The notes under the pieces: model-generated
Databases searched by the model: none
Seen by the model: the letters and a program-made list of their open reading frames with translations, nothing else
Told to the model about the DNA's origin: nothing
From: Lantana camara
Lineage: Eukaryota > Streptophyta > Magnoliopsida > Lamiales > Verbenaceae
Direction of reading: 5' to 3'
Length of the DNA: 64,000 bases
NCBI GenBank assembly: GCA_037501455.1
Contig: CM074858.1
Coordinates: forward strand, 87,270,501-87,334,500
Shown here: positions 22,661 through 35,356 of the stretch, one piece after another
Numbering within the stretch: the first letter of the stretch is position 1
Layout: each line of letters opens with the position of its first letter
Made by a program: the position numbers and the translations under genes

Positions 22661-23484
22661 GTCTTCTCCGAAAAAACACAGCAACAAAGCAAGAGCTCGA
22701 CGGGGGTGGTTCCCAAACCACCCCAAACCACATTCCGATCAAATAATACACCGAAAACACTCAAATTCAAGGTATACCAGATATATATATATCACATTAG
22801 AGCATAAATTGGACTATGAAAAGAACCCAAACACCCAAAACACGAACCTACACTATTCATCATCTTCTCCAAGTTCAAGAAACCAAGAAATAAAATGAGA
22901 TTCAATTGGTAGAAACAAAGATTAGGACGAGAGAAATCCATATCTTACCTAGGTTCGTCGATTGGGCAAGAGTTGGAGTCGGAACATGAGCTCAAAGGGA
23001 TTGGGTGGCTTTCTTCTCTTTTCTTCTTCTCTCCCTCTTCTCTTGCTTGGACCGAACCTAAATGGGGAGAAAGGGGGTTCGGTCCTCTCTTGTAGGGCCA
23101 AGAAACGGGTCGGTTCAAACGGGTAGGGTCAAACGGTGTTCGGTCCATTCGGATCGGATTTAAAACGGTAGGGCTAACAAACGGCTTTGAAAATAAAAGT
23201 TAATTTAATTGAATCCGAATCGTGGAAACGAACTCAATGAAGGGGTCAGAATTCGAATTCGAATTCCCGAGCTCAAGATTGCCACGATGGCCAAAGCACC
23301 CTAATTAATTAAGTCCCTAAACTTCAATTATTAAGCATTCGAGCCCAAACAATTAATTAAATCTAAAGCGCATATAACTTAAATAAATTACACGTTGACA
23401 TTTAAGGCATACGAATCATATAAATACCGAATTAAACTCTCTCGTGATGCGTACCTGGAATTGCCGAAGTAGCGGGATGTTACA

Positions 23485-25212
23485 AACTCTCCCCCTTAAA
23501 GAGGACCTATCCCTAGGTCCTACCGCTCGAGTAAGAACTATGACCAACTCTCCCGTATTCACCCAAGTTCGAGGTTCATGACGTCCCGATGAGGGTTAGC
23601 TCGAGAAAGGTCTTCAAGCACCAAGGGGTTTGATCTTCACTCCAAGCTCTACACGAACTTGATCCCGATTTGGAATAGCTCAAACGTTTTCGCACAATAG
23701 GAGGGTCCAAAAATGATTCAACTCCCACCGTTTGAATCCATCTAAACCACCCACAACTCGGAATCACGAATGGGGTCGTTAAGGAACTTCCACCATTCGT
23801 CTCCAACCCAAACGGGCCTTCTAACACCCTTCCAACCCGTGGTTCGAAGTTGACATTCGAACCGTTGCTTGCCTCTAGCTGAAGACTCTTGGAAGATCGT
23901 TGGGTAGACCTTTGCAAAGCATGACCCTCAACTAACCGCGAAGCAAAAGCACTCGAACACTCAAAGCAACCCCAAAAGGTAACAAACAACAAACACACAC
24001 AAGCAAAGCTAAAAGAGGAATGATGCACGTGATATGCATGTTTAAGTGTACCGTTCACCGATGTATGAATGTTCGTGATGATTTGAGCCAAAGCCAAGGC
24101 CGTGATTATAGCTTTCACGTTCTTGAGGTCATGGCTTGAACTCTCGATGTGCACTAATACTCCGATTCCCATCCGGCCTTCAATCCCGAACTTGATTTCG
24201 GTTACCCCACTACCAAGTATGCACTTGTTCTCATCTTCTTTCGCAAATCCGAATCCATTAAATTTTGATTTGCCTCCATGAATTTCGGTGGTAGATCTTC
24301 TTGTCCTATTTTAAGAAAAGTCCCCTATTCGATGGAGTCTTAGGCCCTAATAATTGTTGCCCGTCTCCTTCCTTCCAAGATTTGAATAAATCCTCAGGCC
24401 CCCGGTTTGCGGTTGGTTACACTTGCTCTCAATGTCATACCCTTCGATTTGAAATCTTCAACTCTATGTATAGATTCTTCCAATCCAATCTTCTCTTTGA
24501 TTCATTTTTGGTGTCACCCTATCTTCGGTATTCTTAATCCCCAAAGAAGGTCCTCAATTCAATCCTTGTCCTACTCGTTTCCTCCAATATCATCGTGGAA
24601 TTCATTTCATAATTGAGTTCTATCTTTAGTCAATCACCTTAGCCCTAGATTCCTCGCTTGAGTGTTCTCTTGGTCCTGATTTTATTTCCAAGAATTGGAT
24701 CCTTCAGTTCTTGGTTTATTAATAAAACTTCTTGTATAATTCTCGAACCCGGTGTTTCCTCGACGACCTCTAAGTCCAAGTTCTTCACCAATATGCTTTC
24801 TTGTAGAAAATCCCAAAACGCCTTCTTCGGAAGATGAGTTTCAACTTTTCTCCAAAGCACTCTCGGATCCCATGTCTTTAATCCGGTATATAAGTTTCTC
24901 GAACCTACTTACTCGACATATCTCCATATCACCCCATAGTTGGCAATCAAATCTCAAGGAAGACCTTTAATTCGACGCTCACTTCAACCATCTCTTCCCA
25001 CTTCATAGGACTTCAAACTCAGCCGTATGAGTGAATCAACATTCTACAATTAAACACTAGATATGCATGTCGGGTTATATGTATAGATGAAATGCATCAT
25101 AGAGTCACTCGAGCACGTAGAAAAATGCTACACATTGTGATTTTAACACATAGAGCAATTTAATTACAAAATTTAATATGCTATGAATGCACGTGCCATG
25201 GATGCAAGTACC
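23485..25212 (-). other. E4 non-coding 3' internal region with polypurine tract
   Basis: No ORF of interest in 1.7 kb. The minus-strand polypurine tract TTAAGGGGGAGAGTT lies at 23485-23499. The region resembles the E7 internal region: AAAGGTCTTCAAGCAC and GTACCGTTCACCGATGT occur in both, so it is a shared module. Confidence 0.65.
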
Positions 25213-26172
25213 TCAATTCCTGGGTTCACGTAAGCCTTCAATTTGAAGTTGTTGACCTCGCATTCGGTGCCTACTAGCTTTCGACCGACCATACTCGGAG
25301 ATCTTGTGCTCGGTTGATCCACAAGCGTAGCATCTCTTCATCCTATCCCAACACGCATCGTAGGCATGATTGGTTCCTCCACAATGAATACACGGTTGAA
25401 GCTCTTTCTTTGACTTTGTAGAATTCCCGGTCTTATGCTTCTTCCCACGAATCTTCTTAGTTCGAGTCCCGGATTGGTAAGATTTTCCTCCTACTTGTAG
25501 ATTGGAGCATAGGCTCGATTCATGTCCAGGCTCCGATTCCTCCTTTTCTTTGCTTCTTGTTATAATCCACGTTTCGACCTTTAAAGCTCTCTTTGTGGCC
25601 TTATCCCACGTACTCGTGTTCTTCGCAATTAAAGCTTCCTTGATTTCATCCCGAAGACCTTCCGTAAAGTTCCTAGCCTTCATTTCATCGTTGTTCGTAA
25701 TGTGGGGTACATAAGCACCCAATTTCTCGAATTCCTCTAAGTACTCCATGACCGTTTTATCTCCTTGTTTTAACATGAGAAACTCTTCACGTCTTCGTTC
25801 TTGTAAAACGGTCGGCACAAACCTTTTCCTAAATTCCTGAACAAACACGTCCCATGTCATCTCTTCGTGCATTGCCTCTAATTGTTGGGTAACTCCTTTC
25901 CAATGTTGCCTAGCTTGTCCTTATAGAAGTTGTGTTGCAAAACGTGCCATGTCTTGAGAATTACACGACCACAACTCGAATATGCTTTCTATCTCCGAAA
26001 GCCATTCCTCGGCTTTTAAGTCATCTCCTTCTCGGAATTGGGGAGGATCAAATGCCTTAAATTCCCGGTACATCATTGCCATTCGATTTATAGGTGGAAC
26101 TCCGGTTGAGGATTGACCTTGATGGTATTGATGTTGGTGAGCTTGACCAAAGTGTTGCCGACGTGGTGGCAT
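25213..26172 (-). pseudogene. E4 gag (one in-frame stop)
   Basis: Starts MPPRRQHFGQ at 26172, the same opening (MPPRR) as the gag of E2 and E3. One TAA near 25918-25920 interrupts an otherwise open frame of about 320 codons. The capsid-like part shows FDPPQFREGDD, LSEIESIFE, FVQEFRKRFVP and VMEYLEEFEKL. Near the C-terminus are two zinc knuckles: CIHCGGTNHAYDAC is complete (C-X2-C-X4-H-X4-C), while CYACGSTEHKISEY has lost the last Cys to Tyr. Gag forms the particle and binds the element RNA. It ends a few bases before the conserved non-coding module, and no pol follows, so a partner element would have had to supply enzymes. Confidence 0.8.
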
Positions 26173-26424
26173 CCTGAAAATCTCAACAACTACAATAAAG
26201 ATATATGCGTGTTGATTAGTAAGTGCCTATGTCACGTAGTTAAATCAATCAAGAGCAATTAAAATGCAATGCATCACGTAATGTAAAGATAACCAAATAA
26301 TAGAAAATTGTCACAAGCAAAGCAAATCGAATCGTGATGCAAACGTGCACATAGCAAAATTACCCTATGCCGTACGACCTAGACAAACACGACATGACAT
26401 CGAGCCCCGATTTTGCAACCTGGG

Positions 26425-26436
26425 GCTCTGATACCA
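26425..26436 (-). other. E4 primer binding site (initiator tRNA-Met)
   Basis: GCTCTGATACCA on the plus strand, i.e. TGGTATCAGAGC on the minus strand, 8 bases from the LTR. Confidence 0.85.
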
Positions 26437-26444
26437 GTTACAGA

Positions 26445-29400
26445 TGTAGCGCCCCAACTGTGGGCACCACACCCCGCACCATAGCTCAACATGTGTAACG
26501 AAACAAAGACTCCGTACACGTGCTAAACCATAGCGAACGGTGACAAACAAAACAAAATCAAACCCTGAGCTAGGCGGGATGTAAACCTTGCACACACAAT
26601 ACTTAACAAATATGCGGAAGCGTGATCATGCCGAACAAAATTCGAAACCATGCAAATAGTTGACGGGTTCAATCTAGCATAATTCCTAATCCCGAAGTTA
26701 AATCATAACATAATGTAAATCATATATGCAAACGGGTTCATCTAATCTGAGCACCTGTCCTAACCTGTCCCGAATAATCATATAATCAAAACGGGTTCAT
26801 CTAATTCGAGCACCTGTCCTAACCTGTCCCGATTTCAAATCGTAAATGAACAAACCATATTTAAACATATTCGTTCATAGGTTAATAATACAAAGCTAAA
26901 ACTGAATTCAAAATGCAAATGCAAAGACCCAACTAATACAAGACTCGACTCCAAGAGACTCACTTCGCCTAGCTCGGACTCCAAAGCCAAAACTTGCGGA
27001 GCTAAAAACATAAAGAGGGAGGGGTCAGTCACACTTGACTGAGCGAGGGGTTAACACACGCACGCTATACATAATACACGTAGCAAAGCACGTAAAAAGA
27101 AGATGTTCGTGAAGCCGGGATTAGTTTTTGCACGCCAAAACATTTGCCCGTGATAATATATATATATGGTGATTTAGCAAAGCAGAACAAACGAAACTTA
27201 GCTTATTGAATGCGTACATTCAAAACATGCAGACTAAGCACACATATCCAAACATATTTTATTAGGTTAAAAGTATATCAAATTTTATCTTAATTTGAGA
27301 ATCTACCCCCGTTTCACGAACTTAATACCAACAAAACAAGACTCGGCGGGCACGAGTACAACTTACACAAAACAAATCGAAACGAGTACATACCAGGAAA
27401 ATACATAGGGTGATGGAAGGGTTGCGCGACCCTAACCATCCTAAGAGGATGAGGGGAGTGCTCAATGCTGCTCAAACCCTCGGACTCCATCCCCCAACCT
27501 ACGCTCAAGTGGGTTCCGGTACATCCCTTGCACGGAATTTGGGGCCCCACACTTACACTTACACTTATAACAAAAATCGGAAGCTTTAACCCGCTAGACT
27601 CACACATATATACACAACACATGCATATCGTACTTATCATATCGTACGTACATATCACGCCGACCTCAAAATCATAACCGAATCAAAGCTTAGCATACAT
27701 AGGCTTATACATAGCTTCTTACTTGCAAACTTATGGCAAAGCTAACAAATATATATTTCACACATAGGTACATATATATCGCGGCTTATAAGTCGCATGC
27801 ATACGAAAACCGGCACATTTCATTAGGGTATAACTATATCCTAACCTCACCTCGAACCAAATGAAGACGAAGACAAAGCACTTGATTCACCCCGGAATCA
27901 GCTTGATGAACAATACACCACCCCTGGTGCAACTGGACAAACTGAAGACAAAAGACAATACTTAGACTCAAGAATGAACGACATAGACGCACGACGTATG
28001 TTCATGCATATAGGAGATGCAATCACGTAGGCATAACACATATTCGAATCAATTACATGCAATCCAAGATATTACATAGCTTAACATATTCATCTACAAT
28101 AATATAACACGTTCATGCATACAAACACTACATATTACAAGACGGAGATACATAACAAGGTGCATAGATGCTTCGTGTAAATAATGCATATTAAATAAGC
28201 AACATAAATCACATATAGCAACAAGTACATACACATAAGCAAGATAAAACAAGTTGGGAATGGGTTCGGAGGTGGCAAGGTGCAAGAAAAGCGAAAGGAA
28301 AGCATAAGAGATGGTTCCGAACAAAACCGGCAAAAACTGGAAAATTTTCGAAACGGACAAGCTGTAGGAAAACGGTCATAACTTGAGTTGGAGAAATGGG
28401 AATTGAGTTTTTTTTCTTGGAACTGAAACTAGACACAAATATCTTTAAAATGGTAGGTGGCTCGAAATGTGTTTCAAAGCAAGGCGAAAATGGCGTACAT
28501 TTGAAGTTAGACGAAAGCAGAATCTCGGTGAGATGGCGACACAAATTTGAAACGATTATATCTCACAATCTAGAACGAATTTTGAGGTGATTTTAATCGG
28601 AGGATGTTCTAGAGTTAAAGCGGTTTCTGTAGGTTAAAAAATCAGGCCAATCCGAGTTCAAACGAGGTCAGCACGGCCTTGTCAAAGTTGGCCTAGAAAC
28701 TGACACGACCTCGTCGGAATAAAAAAAATTCCAACTCAAGAGCTTGACACGGCTGTGTCGGAAATGAACTAGGGGCTGAAACGGCCGTGTTGGGTCTTCT
28801 TCTCCAAAAAAAAATAGCAACAAAGCAAGAGCTCGACGGGGGTGGTTCCCAAACCCCCCCAAACCACATTCCGATCAAATAATACACCGAAAACACTCAA
28901 ATTCAAGGTATATCACATATATATATCACATTAGAGCATAAATTGGACTATGAAAAGAACCCAAACACCCAAAACATGAACCTACACTATTCATCATCTT
29001 CTCCAAGCTCAAGAAACCAAGCAATAAAACGAGATTCAATCGGTAGAAACAAAGATTAGGACGAGAGAAATCCATATCATACCTCGGTTCGTCGATTGGG
29101 CGAGAGTTGGAGTCGGAATTTGAGCTCAAAGGGATTGGGTGGCTTTCTTCTCTTTTCTTCTTCTCTCCCTCTTCTCTTGCTTGGACCGAACCAAAATGGG
29201 GAGAAATGGGGTTCGGTCCTCTATTGTAGGGCCAAGAAACGGGTCGGTTCAAACGGGTAGGGTCAAACAGTGTCCGGTCCAATCTGATCGGATTTAAAAC
29301 GGTAGGGCTAACAAACGGCTTTGAAAATAAAAGTTAATTTAATTGAATCCGAATCGTGGAAACGAACTCAATGAAGGGGTCGAAATTCGAATTCGAATTC

Positions 29401-29618
29401 CCGAGCTCAAGATTGCCACGATGGCCAAAGCACCCTAATTAATTAGGTCTCTAAACTTCAATTATTGAGCATTCGAGACCAAACAATTAATTAAATCTAA
29501 AGCGCATATAACTTAAATAAATTACACATTGACATTTAAGGCATACGAATCATATAAATACGGAATTAAACTCTCTCGTGATGCGTACCTGGAATTGCCG
29601 AAGTAGCGGGATGTTACA
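26445..29618 (-). repeat. E4 5' LTR (right copy)
   Basis: Colinear with 20296-23484. Ends GGGATGTTACA at 29618 followed by the TSD. Stem-loop at 27025-27042. Confidence 0.85.
28670..28793 (-). repeat. Palindrome array in E4 right LTR
   Basis: Units GACACGACCTCGTC, GACACGGCTGTGTC and GAAACGGCCGTGTT; same positions as the left copy but partly decayed. Confidence 0.65.
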
Positions 29619-29748
29619 GACTCCTTGACAATGTGTTGCATATACATCTCTTTTGTGCTTAATTGCTTTAAATTTTGAATTTTGAATGAATTAATTGCAT
29701 TATCATGCATAAACTAAAAATAGCACGCATTTTTAGTGTTTATTGATA
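29619..29748 (+). other. E3 leader, resumed after E4
   Basis: Right TSD copy (29619-29623) followed by the untranslated leader up to the gag ATG. Confidence 0.7.
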
Positions 29749-30770
29749 GGATGCCTCCACGTAGGCATCGGAATCGATCTCCAGATCGGTATCGTTGCCG
29801 AAACCATTCTCTTACACCTCCACCACCACAACTACTGCCGGCAGAGGCCTTCGTTAATTTTGTTATTAACATCATTGATCAGAGGCTTCGGGATTATGTA
29901 CCATCGGCACCTCCAACACCACCTGGACCATTAGTACCACTAGAAGCACCGATTTCTGTTATACTTAGGGAGTTCCAGAATTAACGACCTCCTAAGTTTT
30001 TCAAGGGAAATGATATACAAGAAGAGATGTGGTTAAAAGAAGTGGAGAGGATCTGGGAGCTCATTCCATTGCAAATCTCGGGAGAAGGCTCGATGTAACA
30101 TTACTTTGATACAGGGTGAAGCCTACTTTCGGTGGGAAAGTACACGGATTATCTTGGATGCAGCTGGAGAGGTGATAAATTGGAAAGTCTTTACCCGGGA
30201 GTTCAAGAATAAGTTTATCCCTCCTTCATCCTGTACTCGAAGACTGAAGGAATTTACCGAATTAAAGCAGAGAGGAAAGTCTGTTGCAGAGTATATTTCA
30301 AAGTTCGAGAGGCTATCTCGTTATGCACCTAATATAGCGAGTGACGAATTCCACAAGGCAATGCAGTTTGTTCAGGGGCTTCGACCGGATATCTAGGCAG
30401 CTCTTGAGGCGGTCAACACGTGCACTTGGGCGAAGGCTACTTTAAAGGCTTTAAAAGTTGAAGATTCTATGAATGCTCGGAGATCATCTTACCGCTAGGG
30501 ACATGGATCAGGTTCAGGCTCAGGATTTAATCAGGGAAAAAGGCCTATGACTTCACCAGCTCCCACACAAAAAGGACCTTTCAAGAAGCCTCGAACAGGA
30601 GGTAAGAATGCTCCGATTCCACGAGCACCTCAGGCTATACCAGCCCCGCAAAGATCAACCCCTGTGTATTCATTGTGGATAACCAACCCACTCCTACAAT
30701 AATTACCGAAAGAGATTAGGGTTGTGTTTGATTTGTGGAAAAGGGGACCACATGGCTTTTGCATGCCCGG
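29749..30770 (+). pseudogene. E3 gag (stops and frameshift)
   Basis: ATG at 29749 opens MPPRRHRNRSPDRYR, aligned with the gag starts of E2 and E4. Stops near 29982 and 30394 and a frame change around 30100 break it. Recognisable pieces are PPKFFKGND, ELKQRGKSVAEYISKFERL, FHKAMQFVQGLRPDI, and a complete zinc knuckle CLICGKGDHMAFAC near 30725-30766. The length from ATG to knuckle is normal for Tekay gag. Gag packages the RNA into particles. An upstream in-frame start at about 29736 is less likely, because the MPPRR start is shared with the other elements. Confidence 0.8.
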
Positions 30771-31110
30771 ACAAGACTCCAGAATATCAAGCTGGATGTC
30801 AGAGACCGTTGGTCCAGGCCCGAGCTTATGCCCTTGAGGGCGAGGAGCAGAACGTTGAGGCCGATCCAAAAGCCATGGTGAAAGGTACCGTTTGTATTCA
30901 TAACACGAGCATCCATGCATTATTTGATCCGGGTGCCACGCACTCTTTTATATCTTGTGATCTATGTGCCTCTCTTGCCTACCTGTTATTTACTCGAATT
31001 CTTGTTATTTTGTGAGTTCCCATCTCAGAGGAAGTTTACAGATAGATCGGGTTGTCCGGGGTTATTCAGTATTGATAGAAGGGAAAGATTATCCGGTAGA
31101 TTTCATCGTG
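30771..31110 (+). pseudogene. E3 protease (active-site change, frameshift)
   Basis: The aspartic protease site reads LFDPGATHSFIS near 30920; the family has Ser or Thr between Asp and Gly, and here it is Pro. The frame shifts near 30990 and continues in the frame that leads into RT. The protease would cut the polyprotein in the particle. Confidence 0.7.
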
Positions 31111-31737
31111 ATGCCTATGAAGAAATATGGAGTAATTTTTGGGATGGATTGGTTATTCCGATATCGGGCCGAAGTTGATTATTTTACGAAGAAGATTAAG
31201 TTGGGTAAGGAATTGATTGGGGAAGTTAGATCGAAGAAGGTACCACTTTTTCCGTTTATGGAAGTTCGCAAGTTAGTAAAGGATGGAGCCATGGGGTTTA
31301 TCGCTTATCTCCTTAATAAACCAAAGGATCAAACAAGCTTTGAGGAGACTGCCGTGGTGAAGGAATATCCCGATGTATTTCCAGAAAATTTGGGTTCTCT
31401 ACCGTCGGATCGGGAGATTGAGTTTGTGATTTACTTATATCTGGGATCAGAACCGTATTCCAAGACTCCTTATAGAATGGCTCCAGCAGAGTTGAAGGAA
31501 TTGAAGAATCAATTCGAGGAATTACTTACGATTGGGTACATTCGACCGAGTTTATCTCCGTGGGGTGCTCCGGTTCTTTTCGCTAAGAAGAAGGATGGGT
31601 CATTGAGAATGTGCATAGATTATCGGGAACTTAATCGGATAACTATCAAGAATAAGTACCCCTTACCCCACATTGAGGATTTATTCGATATGGTGCAAGG
31701 TTCAGGAATTTATTCAAGATTGGACTTAAGACAAGGG
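31111..31737 (+). pseudogene. E3 reverse transcriptase, N-terminal part, cut by E5
   Basis: Continuous frame with [17 protein letters not shown], then the pre-RT region [18 protein letters not shown], then RT proper: [57 protein letters not shown] and SRLDLRQG. The last contains the first catalytic Asp, and the sequence stops three bases after it where the E5 LTR starts. The rest of RT, including the YxDD-type motif, is missing from the element altogether. Confidence 0.85.
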
Positions 31738-33505
31738 TGCTAGGAATAGTGCCCTAGAAAGCCGATTGTATATCCGCTTTGTGCTTTTCCTTATTGTAAT
31801 CACATGCAATCTCTGAATGAAATAACGTATTGAGGCAACACTTCTTTATATGCTCTTGTTTGGTATGCGTTTACTTTAGCTGTGCATGTATGAGAACTCC
31901 CCTAATCCTGATGACTTTAGGACTCTACCATTTAGGTGAAATGGTTCATGAAACGAGCCCTATATCACATAAGTCATGATTAGTAAAATGCTCCAATCCG
32001 ATGAGTCCTACAGACAGTGGGAGTGTCAACCTGACTCCTCTAAGGCTTGCTTGTGGGATCACGCCCTTAAGAAGGACCACCTTATTTCATGGAGGTGCAA
32101 AGTGTATAGTTGATACGTGCGTGATACATGAGGGTGCTTACTTCAATAAGTAAGTTCACTGAGGTGCCCCGTGTGAGAACATTCCTAAATGGGAAAGGAA
32201 GTTTCTATTTCAGGAAATGGAAACTTCCATATTAGGAAATATCTCACGAATCATTGAGGTGATTAATTGATCCTTAGACTTGAGGTTCCTTGTCACTTTA
32301 TGAGTTAACTCTGTAGTCTTAGGTATAAGCTTTAAAGGGTGTCGCCTTAGACAACTGATTCAAGGCTTATGCTGGGGCTGCACAAGTGATTCATGAAAGT
32401 GAATGAGAATCAAGAAAGGACCTACACTTGCATTTACAAGGTGATCTCTTATTGTGTAAGTCATTCATATGCCATATGGAGTCCTTGGCCAAGGCAGTAG
32501 TTCAAGACATCAAGAAAAGGGTTTCTTGGATTGAGATCAAATGGATATGAAATGCACTTAGCTTTAGACCGGATTATTAGGGTTCTGATTATTCCCTTAC
32601 CCTAAATCTTGGTTGAGAGATAGTAAGTAGGAGGATTGTATCTCACATGAATCAATGACTTAAAGGTTCTGTCGAATCTGAACATTCCAATTCAGCTAGG
32701 GGTTAAACACCTGTTGCTAGACTATGGTCGTTTAATCTGTGGACCGATTAATTAATTAGTGAATTAATTGATTGGGGTCACTGCTAATTGAATTGAGAAC
32801 CTAGAGGGTCACACACAACAACTTGGTTACATGAGTTGAGGCTTTAAAATGATTAAATGAGTTAATCGGGCCAAAGGGTTCCACACGTGTGAAACCACAT
32901 GTGTGGGTCATGTGCGTGACACGTGTCCTTCATGGACACGTGTGCATGTGCGTGAATATTTATTTGGTGATTAAATAATTAATGTGTTAATTATTTAATA
33001 GACTTTGGTTTAATTTTGAATTAAAAAGAAAGTCTTATTTTGGAGAAAAATAATCTAGTTAATTAATTAGGAATTAATTAATTAGATAAAATAAGTTATT
33101 TATTTTAAATAAATAAAGTATAAAATTATCTAAAAATAGTTTGGATATTTTTAGCTCTCTTGAAAGTTGATTTGAATTTGAATTTAAAGTCAAAGTCAAA
33201 ATTACTTGATGATCAAATAATAGGAGAGAGGGACAAAAATCCTTAGCCCATAAGGACTAGGATTTTCGGTCCTCCCCTTCCTATATATAGGGGAGCTCGA
33301 GCTCCCCTTAGAGCTAATCGAGAATTCTTTTGGTTCATGTGTTGAGCACCATCCTTTCTCCAAGATAAACAAAACCCTAGGTTAAGCCTAAACACTAACT
33401 AGAGAACTAGCATCCTTACCAGTTGGATTGTAGTCAAGTTGGTGGACTATCTCTAGAGAGCTTCAAGTTAGAAGTTTGAAGATTCGAGCTTTACCAAGGA
33501 GAGGG
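31738..33505 (+). mobile_element. E5: truncated LTR of the E8 family inside E3 RT
   Basis: Starts TGCTAGGAATAGTGCCC and parallels the E8 LTR through GATCAAATGGATATGAAA, CACCTGTTGCTAGACTATGG and later blocks. It stops about 200 bp short of the LTR end seen at 59886. About 240 RT and RNase H codons of E3 are also missing, so one deletion probably removed the LTR tail and adjacent pol. The right edge is approximate. Confidence 0.65.
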
Positions 33506-33790
33506 GATCATGAACAAAATTATCCCACTCATGATCTCGAGCTTGCAGCAGTGATCTTTGCTTTGGGAAAGTGGGGACACTATCTTCATGGAATTTCTTT
33601 CGAGATCTTTTCCAACCACAAGAGTCTCCAGTATTTATTTTCTTAGAAGGAGTTGAACAAGAGACAAAGGCATTGGATGGAGATTTTGGCGGATTATGAG
33701 TGTACAATCCGTTACCATCCCGGAAAAGCCAACGTGGTCGCTGATGCGCTTAGTAGGAAGGCTAGCGTGTCAAATGCTAAAGTAGAAATT
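33506..33790 (+). pseudogene. E3 RNase H, C-terminal part
   Basis: Resumes with [20 protein letters not shown] (catalytic Glu region) and [13 protein letters not shown], where the usual TDHKSL Asp has become Asn. A TAG follows at 33643-33645. It continues RHWMEILADYECTIRYHPG and NVVADALSRK, the standard end of Tekay RNase H. Confidence 0.75.
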
Positions 33791-34731
33791 GAGGATGAAC
33801 TTGAGTCTTTCAAGCTGAAAGCTACTATTCGGAATATTACCGTTCAATCGGATCTTCAACAAAGGCTATTTGAAGCTCAAAGAGTGGATTCTGAGGTTCA
33901 GAAATTAGTACAGAAAGCTAGAATTGATCCAGAGAGTCCATTTGGGTTCGATGACACCGGGCTTCTAAGGTTTAAAAACAGAGTGGTAGTACTGGAAGAG
34001 TTGAAACGGTTGATATTGGAAGAAGCTCATCGTTCAGGGTATTCAATACATCCGGGGGGAATCAAAATGTATAAGGACTTAAAGCAATTTTATTGGTGGA
34101 ATGGAATGATGGACTTAAATGGGATGTAATCAACTTCGTGAAACATTGTTTGACGTGCCAAGTTGTGAAAGCAGAGCATCAGAAGCCATCGGGGCTACTT
34201 CAACTATTACCTATCCCAGAATGGAAATGGCAACAAGTGGCAATGGACTTCGTTTCGGCTCTTCCACGAGTGAAGGGTGGTCTTGATGGAATTTGGGTGA
34301 TTGTGGATCGATTGACAAAATCGGCACATTTTCTGGCTATTCGGATGTCGGATAAAGTGGCTAAGCTAGCTAAAAAGTATGTTGATGAAATTTTCCAACT
34401 TCATGGAGTGCCGGTTAGTATTGTATCAGATCGGGATCCGAGGTTCACTTCTAGATTTTGGCAAGAATTACAAAGAAATTTAGGGATAAGGCTTCAATTC
34501 AGCACAACTTTCCATCCTCAGACAGACGGGCAGTCAGAAAGTTTAATTAAATATTTGGAGGATATGTTGAGAGCATGTGCATTGGAGTTTCCGAGTTCGT
34601 GGAATGAGCAATTGCCTTTGATTGAGTTTGCTTATAGTAACAGCTTTCAAGCCTCGATAGAAATGGCACCCTATGAAGCTCTTTATGGACGAAAATGCAG
34701 GTCTCCATTGTTCTTTGATTTGGAAGAATGA
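33791..34731 (+). pseudogene. E3 integrase
   Basis: HHCC zinc module present: EEAHRSGYSIHPGG, then KHCLTCQ, with a small frameshift near 34110 inside the YWWNGM linker. The catalytic triad appears intact: MDFVSALP, SDRDPRF, and Glu in DGQSESLIKYLEDML. It ends SPLFFDLEE followed by a stop at 34729-34731. This is the best-preserved enzyme in the nest, but it lies in a broken frame. Integrase would insert the cDNA. Confidence 0.8.
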
Positions 34732-35325
34732 AATTAGACCAAACAGGAAGGTGTAAAACGAGGGGAGAAAAAAGAAAAGCCCTCTAAGGCCGTGCAAGAG
34801 GTGATAGATAAGGTCTAAATAATCAGACAACGGATGAAAGCTCAGGATCAACAGAAAAGTTATGCAGACCACCGGAGAAAGAATCTTGAGTTTGAGATCG
34901 GTGATAAGGTCTTCTTAAAAGCTTCTCCATGAAAGGGATTTTTGAGGATTGGTAAGGGAGGAAAATTAAATCCTCGATACTTGGGACCGTATGAGATTTT
35001 GGAGAGAATAGGGGATACAGCCTACCGTTTAGACCTACCTCCGAGTTTGACCGGAATTCACAACGTATTTCATGTTTCTCAGCTTCGGAAGTATTATCCA
35101 GATGAGTCCGAAATCCTACCCGTTGAAGAGGTGGAACTTGAGCCTAATCTCACCTTCATTCAGAAACCGGTTAAGATTTTGGATCGAAAATTTCAAGAAC
35201 CAAGAAACCGGCAAATCCTACTAGTTAAAGTCTTATGGAGAAGTGACAAAACAAAAGAGGCTACGTGGGAGACGGAGGATAAGATTAAAATATTGCATCC
35301 CGAGTTGTTTCCGGGCAATCAGTGA
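34732..35325 (+). pseudogene. E3 integrase C-terminus and chromodomain
   Basis: After two or three stops the frame reads KSYADHRRKNLEFEIGDKVF, GKLNPRYLGPYEILERIG, HNVFHVSQLRKYYPD and finally LLVKVLWRSDKTKEATWE with HPELFPGNQ before TGA. The last part is the truncated chromodomain typical of plant Tekay/Del chromoviruses, which in this group is linked to targeting of heterochromatin. Confidence 0.8.
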
Positions 35326-35346
35326 ATCCGAGGACGGATTCTTTTC

Positions 35347-35356
35347 AGGGGGGAGG
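35347..35356 (+). other. E3 polypurine tract
   Basis: AGGGGGGAGG directly before TGTAACGCCCC. Confidence 0.8.

Larger units (their letters stand above)
20296..23484 (-). repeat. E4 3' LTR (left copy)
   Basis: Starts TGTAGCGCCCCAAC and ends GCGGGATGTTACA. Contains a 6-bp microsatellite (ACTTAC) at 21402-21431, longer than in the other copy. Confidence 0.85.
20296..29618 (-). mobile_element. E4: gag-only non-autonomous gypsy element, minus strand
   Basis: LTRs 20296-23484 (3189 bp) and 26445-29618 (3174 bp), TSD GACTC, primer site 26425-26436, gag 25213-26172, then 1.7 kb of non-coding DNA to the polypurine tract. No protease, RT or integrase. Hand comparison of the first 165 bp of the LTRs shows about 10 differences. 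Inserted in the leader of E3. Confidence 0.85.

Noticed and set aside
20222..23148. Many 60-130 codon ORFs in the E4, E7 and E2 LTRs, some repeated in both LTR copies
   Set aside because: They recur only because the LTRs are duplicates; no domain, no consistent start, and frames differ between subfamilies.
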